11,272 nt of DNA from Clostridiaceae bacterium (GTDB lineage: Bacteria; Bacillota; Clostridia; Oscillospirales; Acutalibacteraceae): the NCBI GenBank assembly GCA_904501685.1, contig CAJGBX010000039.1, positions 1-11,272 of the forward strand. The letters run 5' to 3'. Numbering within the stretch: the first letter of the stretch is position 1; each line of letters starts with the position of its first letter. Below are positions 7,110-11,272 of this stretch, one piece after another. Below the pieces are notes generated by a model. The model did no database searches and had not been told where the DNA came from. It saw nothing but the letters and a program-made list of their open reading frames with translations. A program made the position numbers and the translations under genes.

Positions 7110-8575
7110 TATATTTCACCCTTTAAAAGCTTATCGGCAGCAACCTTTGCATTAGCACGAATTTCAGTAAGATACTTTACTACTGCCTCATTAAAGCCTT
7201 TATACTGCGACAAATCCTCGCCCCAAAGGTCGGAGTTTTTAATTGTGAGTTCAACATATTCAGCAACCGGCTTATTAGAGTTTTCAAGGAAGAACTTCAG
7301 CTCTGCCTCGCCGTCCTTGATTATATACTCGGTACCGTCCAAGCGTTTAGCCTTTAACACACCGTCCTCCATAGTATTAGAGGTATAGAATGCCAAAAGT
7401 GCGGCAAACGAGAAGGTCAAAGCCTTCGGAATAGCATTGTTTGCATTGTAGAAATCCTTAAACGAGGAAAGAACTCTGGCTCTCCACTTAGAAACCGAGT
7501 TAAGTGAAATATCCAATACCTTATGTCTGATAAACGGATTCTCAAAGCGTTCGAAAACAGAATCGGTAAATGCCTGAACCTCATCAGAAGGCAGCTTTAC
7601 ACCGGGCTTTATCTCAGACAGTGCCATATTCATAAAGCCTCTGATAGTACCGTCTTCCATACACTCTCTAACAATTTCCAGACCCGAAAGCCAACCTAAA
7701 AGTACAGTAGAGGTATGAGCACCGTTTAAAATTCTTACCTTTCTATCCTTATAAGGCTTCTGATTATCGGTAAAGAGAACCGGCATACCTGCCTTATCAA
7801 GCGGGAATTCATCAGAAATATCCTTTTCACTTTCAATTACCCAAAGACCGAACGGCTCAGCAACATCCAGAAGCTCATCAGTATAACCCATTTCCTCACA
7901 AAGCTTCTCAGCCTCGTCAAAGGGATAGCCGGTAACAATACGGTCAACCAAGGTACTGCAAAATACGCAAGAATTTTTTACCCAAGCAGTAAATTCAGCC
8001 GGTAAGCTCCATGCCTCAGCCAAGGCAAGCACGCACTTTTTCAGCTGTTTACCGTTATCATCAATAAGCTCAACCGGAAGAAGAACCAGACCTTTATCCT
8101 TGGCACCGTCAAAAGCCTTAAAGCGTTCAAATAAGAACTGAGTAAGCTTTCCGGGATAGGTTTCGGGAATACCGTCTAAATGGTCGTTTGTATCTAAAAC
8201 GATACCTGCTTCGGTTGTGTTTGAGATTATAAAACGCAGACTATCCAGCTTTGCCAACGCAATATACTCATCATAATCCTCATAGCAACCGATAGCCTTC
8301 TGTATGCTTGTAACAACACGTGCGGAATTTACAACCTCACCGTTATCCTTACCTCTGAGAATTACGGTATAAAGATTATCCTGCTTCTTAAAACGGTCCA
8401 AATTACCGAACGGAACACACTTCACAACAGCAATGTCACCATCAAAAAGACCCTTTTCATTAGCAATATCTATCATATAATCAGGAAAAGCACGAAGAAA
8501 GTTACCCTCTCCGAACTGCATCACCTTAATGGGTCGATTTGCTCTTTTTTCAACAGCTTCTTTAATATTTTTCAT
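7109..8575 (-). CDS. uxaB: Tagaturonate reductase UxaB (mirror copy)
   Basis: Identical in every residue to the protein of 2698-4164, on the opposite strand, with the same QFGEGNFLRAF motif and the same K279/N284/H287 catalytic pattern. The start is placed at 8575 for the same reason as in the left arm: AAGGAG at 8590-8585 lies nine bases upstream, while the longer in-frame start at 8638 runs into uxaC. Probably the same physical gene seen twice. Confidence 0.88.
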   Translation of the reverse strand: MKNIKEAVEKRANRPIKVMQFGEGNFLRAFPDYMIDIANEKGLFDGDIAVVKCVPFGNLDRFKKQDNLYTVILRGKDNGEVVNSARVVTSIQKAIGCYEDYDEYIALAKLDSLRFIISNTTEAGIVLDTNDHLDGIPETYPGKLTQFLFERFKAFDGAKDKGLVLLPVELIDDNGKQLKKCVLALAEAWSLPAEFTAWVKNSCVFCSTLVDRIVTGYPFDEAEKLCEEMGYTDELLDVAEPFGLWVIESEKDISDEFPLDKAGMPVLFTDNQKPYKDRKVRILNGAHTSTVLLGWLSGLEIVRECMEDGTIRGFMNMALSEIKPGVKLPSDEVQAFTDSVFERFENPFIRHKVLDISLNSVSKWRARVLSSFKDFYNANNAIPKALTFSFAALLAFYTSNTMEDGVLKAKRLDGTEYIIKDGEAELKFFLENSNKPVAEYVELTIKNSDLWGEDLSQYKGFNEAVVKYLTEIRANAKVAADKLLKGEI

Positions 8576-8584
8576 AGCTATGTA

Positions 8585-8590
8585 CTCCTT
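8585..8590 (-). promoter_or_regulatory. Ribosome binding site fixing the uxaB start (mirror copy)
   Basis: Mirror of the AAGGAG at 2683-2688, overlapping the uxaC stop and nine bases before the ATG at 8575. Confidence 0.82.
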
Positions 8591-9986
8591 AAAATCCGAA
8601 ATATCTTGCAGCATTTTTATAGCAAATACCTTCAACAATTTCCTTCAAAGCTTTTTGGTCATTGGGATATTCGCCGTTTTCAACCCATTCACCCAAAAGA
8701 TTGCAAAGTATTCTTCTGAAATAATCGTGACGGGTGTAAGAAAGAAAACTACGTGAATCGGTAAGCATACCGATAAAGTTACCGAGCAAGGAAAGGTCAG
8801 CCAAGGACTTCAACTGCTCCTCCATACCTCTCTTAGTGTCATTAAACCACCAAGCCGAGCCGTGCTGAATTTTGCCTTCTACCTCAGTACCCTGGAATGC
8901 ACCCAAGAAGGTATCAAGCATTGCATTATCAAACGGATTTAATGAATACAAAACAGTTTTCGGCAAGCTGTCCTCTTTTTCAAGCGCATCCATAAATTTA
9001 ACCAGCTCATCACCGCAAGCACGTGTGGAAATACAGTCAAATCCGGTATCGGGACCCAGGCGTTCAAACTTCTTGCTATTGGTGTTACGGATTGCACCGT
9101 AATGAATCTGCATTACAACATCACGCTTAGCATATTCCTTACCCAAATGTAAAAGAATTGCAGTCTTATATGCGTCAGCCTCAGCCTGAGACACTGTTTC
9201 ACCGTTTAAAGCGCGAGTTAAAACTTCGTCCAACTCATTCTCGGACATTATACTGAAAACTGCATAGTCCAAGCCATGGTCAGAAGCCTTACAACCGTTT
9301 TCACAGAAGAATTTAAGTCTTTCGGTCAAGGCGTTTTTAACATCGGCAACGGTCTTGATTTCATAACCGACAACTGCCGAAAGTTTTTCAATATATTCCT
9401 TAAATCCGGGTTTTTCGATATTCACTGCCTTATCGGGACGATAGGACGGAACAACCTTGGTTTTAAAGTCTTTATCCTCGGCAATTGCCTTATGCCAACG
9501 CAAATCGTCAATCGGGTCATCGGTTGTACCGATAACGGCAACGTTAGAAGCGTTAATAAGACCTCTTACCGACATATTATCGTCCTGCAGCTTAGAATTG
9601 CAAAGCTGCCAAACCTCTTCTGCAGTATCACTGTTTAAAATTCCGTCATAATCAAAATATTTCTTCAACTCCAAATGTGTCCAATGATACATCGGGTTAC
9701 CTATTGCCTTAGGCAGCATATCTGCAAAATGCTGAAACTTCACACGCGCATCGGTATCCCCGGTTATTTCATCCTCATTAATACCGTTTGAACGGATAAG
9801 ACGCCACTTATAATGGTCACCGCCAAGCCAAACCTGAGTTATGTTATCGAACTTTCGGTCCTCGGCAATTTCCTGAGGATTAATATGGCAGTGATAGTCA
9901 ATTATCGGCATATCCTTGGCATATTCATTGTACAACTGTCTTGCCGTCTCATTTCTTAAAATAAATTCACTGTTTATAATTCCCAT
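8589..9986 (-). CDS. uxaC: Uronate isomerase UxaC (mirror copy)
   Basis: Identical in every residue to the protein of 1287-2684, on the opposite strand, including the HxH metal motif (H32, H34) and RHDYFRR. The start at 9986 is preceded by the same AGGAG site, and uxaB again follows 13 bases after the stop. In this arm the operon runs leftward toward the centre, so the two operons would converge. Probably the same physical gene seen twice. Confidence 0.9.
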   Translation of the reverse strand: MGIINSEFILRNETARQLYNEYAKDMPIIDYHCHINPQEIAEDRKFDNITQVWLGGDHYKWRLIRSNGINEDEITGDTDARVKFQHFADMLPKAIGNPMYHWTHLELKKYFDYDGILNSDTAEEVWQLCNSKLQDDNMSVRGLINASNVAVIGTTDDPIDDLRWHKAIAEDKDFKTKVVPSYRPDKAVNIEKPGFKEYIEKLSAVVGYEIKTVADVKNALTERLKFFCENGCKASDHGLDYAVFSIMSENELDEVLTRALNGETVSQAEADAYKTAILLHLGKEYAKRDVVMQIHYGAIRNTNSKKFERLGPDTGFDCISTRACGDELVKFMDALEKEDSLPKTVLYSLNPFDNAMLDTFLGAFQGTEVEGKIQHGSAWWFNDTKRGMEEQLKSLADLSLLGNFIGMLTDSRSFLSYTRHDYFRRILCNLLGEWVENGEYPNDQKALKEIVEGICYKNAARYFGF

Positions 9987-10078
9987 TACTATATCTCCTT
10001 TTTTTATTTACAATAAGCCTCTTTTGAACCGATTTTCAAGCTCCAACATATAAGCACATATCAAAGCATGTTCGATTC

Positions 10079-10106
10079 ATTATACCTTGTTTTTCCATAA
10101 AAATCA
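10079..10106 (-). promoter_or_regulatory. Predicted sigma-A-type promoter of uxaCBA (mirror copy)
   Basis: Mirror of 1167-1194: on the minus strand, TTGATT (10106-10101), a 16-base spacer, then TATAAT (10084-10079). Confidence 0.65.
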
Positions 10107-10175
10107 ATATATTAAATATACATTTATAAAAAATAATCAGCGAGGTACAGCTGTAATATTTATTTATTAAATCGG

Positions 10176-10204
10176 TTGAAAAAACTACGCTGTTATGTTA
10201 TAAT
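10176..10204 (+). promoter_or_regulatory. Predicted sigma-A-type promoter of galE (mirror copy)
   Basis: TTGAAA (10176-10181), a 17-base spacer, then TATAAT (10199-10204) with the extended -10 TG at 10196-10197. The galE ribosome site AAAGGG is at 10266-10271. Mirror of 1069-1097. Confidence 0.72.
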
Positions 10205-10280
10205 AAATTTAATATGTTATGTAGATTAGCGAATTGACATTTCTTAGTTTATTTTTACTTTTTCGAAAGGGTGTTTTATA

Positions 10281-11272
10281 ATGGCAATTTTAATAACAGG
10301 CGGTGCCGGTTACATCGGCAGTCATACTTGTATTGAACTCAGCAAGGCAGGCTACGATATTGTTGTTGTCGATAATCTTCGCAACAGTAAAGAAGAATCC
10401 TTAAAGCGTGTTGAGAAAATTATCGGCAAGCCGGTAAAGTTCTACAAGGCCGATGTTCGTGACCGCGAGGCTCTTCGTACTGTTTTTAAGGAAAATAAAA
10501 TCGAGGCTGCTATTCACTTTGCAGGCTTAAAGGCGGTTGGTGAGTCGGTCAAGATTCCTATGGAATATTATAAAAACAATATTGACTCTACCTTTGTTCT
10601 TTGCGATGTTATGGAGGAATTCGGTGTTAAGAAAATCGTTTTCTCCTCTTCAGCTACAGTTTACGGTGTTGCAAAGACTATGCCATTGGTTGAAACTATG
10701 CCTTTAGGTGCAATCAACCCCTACGGCAGAACCAAGCTGTTTATTGAAGAAATGCTTCGTGACCTTTATGTTTCGGACAACGGTTGGAGTATTGCTCTGC
10801 TACGTTACTTTAACCCCATCGGTGCTCACGAAAGCGGCACAATAGGTGAAGACCCCAAGGGTATTCCCAATAACCTTATGCCCTACATTTCGCAGGTTGC
10901 AGTCGGAAAGCTTGAAAAGCTTCACGTTTTCGGCAACGATTATAATACCGTTGACGGCACAGGTGTTCGTGACTACATACACGTTGTTGATTTGGCTGAC
11001 GGTCACGTTAAGGCGGTCAACTGGGCCTTAAACAACACCGGATGTGAGGCTATTAATCTCGGTACCGGTAACGGCTGCAGTGTTTTACAGTTAAAGGACG
11101 CCTTTCAAAAGGCTTCGGGAATTGAAATTCCTTATGTTATCGACCCTCGACGACCCGGCGACCCTGATGAGGTTTATGCAAACGCTGACAAAGCAAAGAA
11201 TCTTTTAGGCTGGGAGGCCACACGTTCTATTGAGGATATGTGTGTTGACACCTGGCGTTGGCAGAAGGGCAA
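10281..11272 (+). CDS. galE: UDP-glucose 4-epimerase GalE, C-terminus cut by window edge (mirror copy)
   Basis: Mirror of the galE at 1-992. In this orientation it reads forward: GGAGYIG at residues 7-13, S124, Y148 (codon 10722-10724) and K152. The reading frame is open to the last base, 330 codons plus AA of the next codon, with no stop inside the window. The two copies break off at exactly the same base of the same codon, which is expected if one sequence was traversed twice and unlikely for two independent genomic loci. Confidence 0.9.
   Translation, partial: MAILITGGAGYIGSHTCIELSKAGYDIVVVDNLRNSKEESLKRVEKIIGKPVKFYKADVRDREALRTVFKENKIEAAIHFAGLKAVGESVKIPMEYYKNNIDSTFVLCDVMEEFGVKKIVFSSSATVYGVAKTMPLVETMPLGAINPYGRTKLFIEEMLRDLYVSDNGWSIALLRYFNPIGAHESGTIGEDPKGIPNNLMPYISQVAVGKLEKLHVFGNDYNTVDGTGVRDYIHVVDLADGHVKAVNWALNNTGCEAINLGTGNGCSVLQLKDAFQKASGIEIPYVIDPRRPGDPDEVYANADKAKNLLGWEATRSIEDMCVDTWRWQKG

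Larger units (their letters stand above)
1..11272. repeat. Full-window perfect inverted repeat (two 5636-bp arms, no spacer)
   Basis: The window equals its own reverse complement. Seen directly: all gene boundaries in the left arm have partners at 11273 minus their coordinate, the paired proteins are identical residue for residue, the first and last 30 bases are reverse complements, and the centre (5636/5637) lies inside GTTTAAAC. I saw no mismatch between arms at any site compared. Known: long perfect palindromes without a spacer are cut by SbcCD-type nucleases and lost in bacteria. Inference: one arm is real genome and the other is a fold-back product of assembly, whole-genome amplification or library preparation. 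Gene counts from this window should be halved until the junction is confirmed. Confidence 0.97.

Noticed and set aside
1..11272. Terminal inverted repeats of a transposon or a hairpin-ended linear phage or plasmid
   Set aside because: The symmetry covers the whole window instead of short ends, and there is no transposase, telomere resolvase, replication or phage gene; all genes are ordinary metabolism.

Overview
The window is a perfect, spacer-free inverted repeat from its first base to its last. Bases 1-5636 are the reverse complement of 5637-11272, so position n on one strand pairs with position 11273-n on the other. It therefore holds one unique segment of about 5.6 kb, shown twice. Every gene start and stop I compared, the two window ends, the uxaC/uxaB junction and the centre mirror exactly, and the paired proteins are identical. 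Perfect palindromes of this size are very unstable in bacteria. The turnaround sits in the loop of a natural-looking terminator hairpin, and both ends stop at the same base of galE. The most economical reading is an assembly or amplification fold-back, not a real head-to-head duplication, but sequence alone cannot prove this.

The unique content is moderately AT-rich with strong AGGAG-type ribosome binding sites, consensus sigma-A-like promoters and tight gene packing. This suggests a low-GC Firmicute, probably a gut or rumen-type member of the Clostridia; that assignment is inference from style and protein character. Left arm, in order: galE (UDP-glucose 4-epimerase, minus strand, cut by the window edge a few residues before its expected end); a 294-bp divergent promoter region; then a plus-strand operon uxaC-uxaB-uxaA ending at an intrinsic terminator hairpin at the centre. 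The right arm (5637-11272) repeats all of this on the opposite strands.

The three uxa genes form the upper isomerase pathway for D-galacturonate, the main sugar of pectin. UxaC isomerises D-galacturonate to D-tagaturonate (and D-glucuronate to D-fructuronate). UxaB reduces tagaturonate to D-altronate. UxaA dehydrates altronate to 2-keto-3-deoxygluconate (KDG). The lower steps (kdgK, kdgA), a transporter and a regulator are not in the window. Divergent galE (UDP-Glc/UDP-Gal interconversion) is sugar-related, but nothing here shows co-regulation.

I found no RNA genes, CRISPR array, transposase, phage gene or novel system. The striking feature is the palindrome, and its likely explanation is technical.
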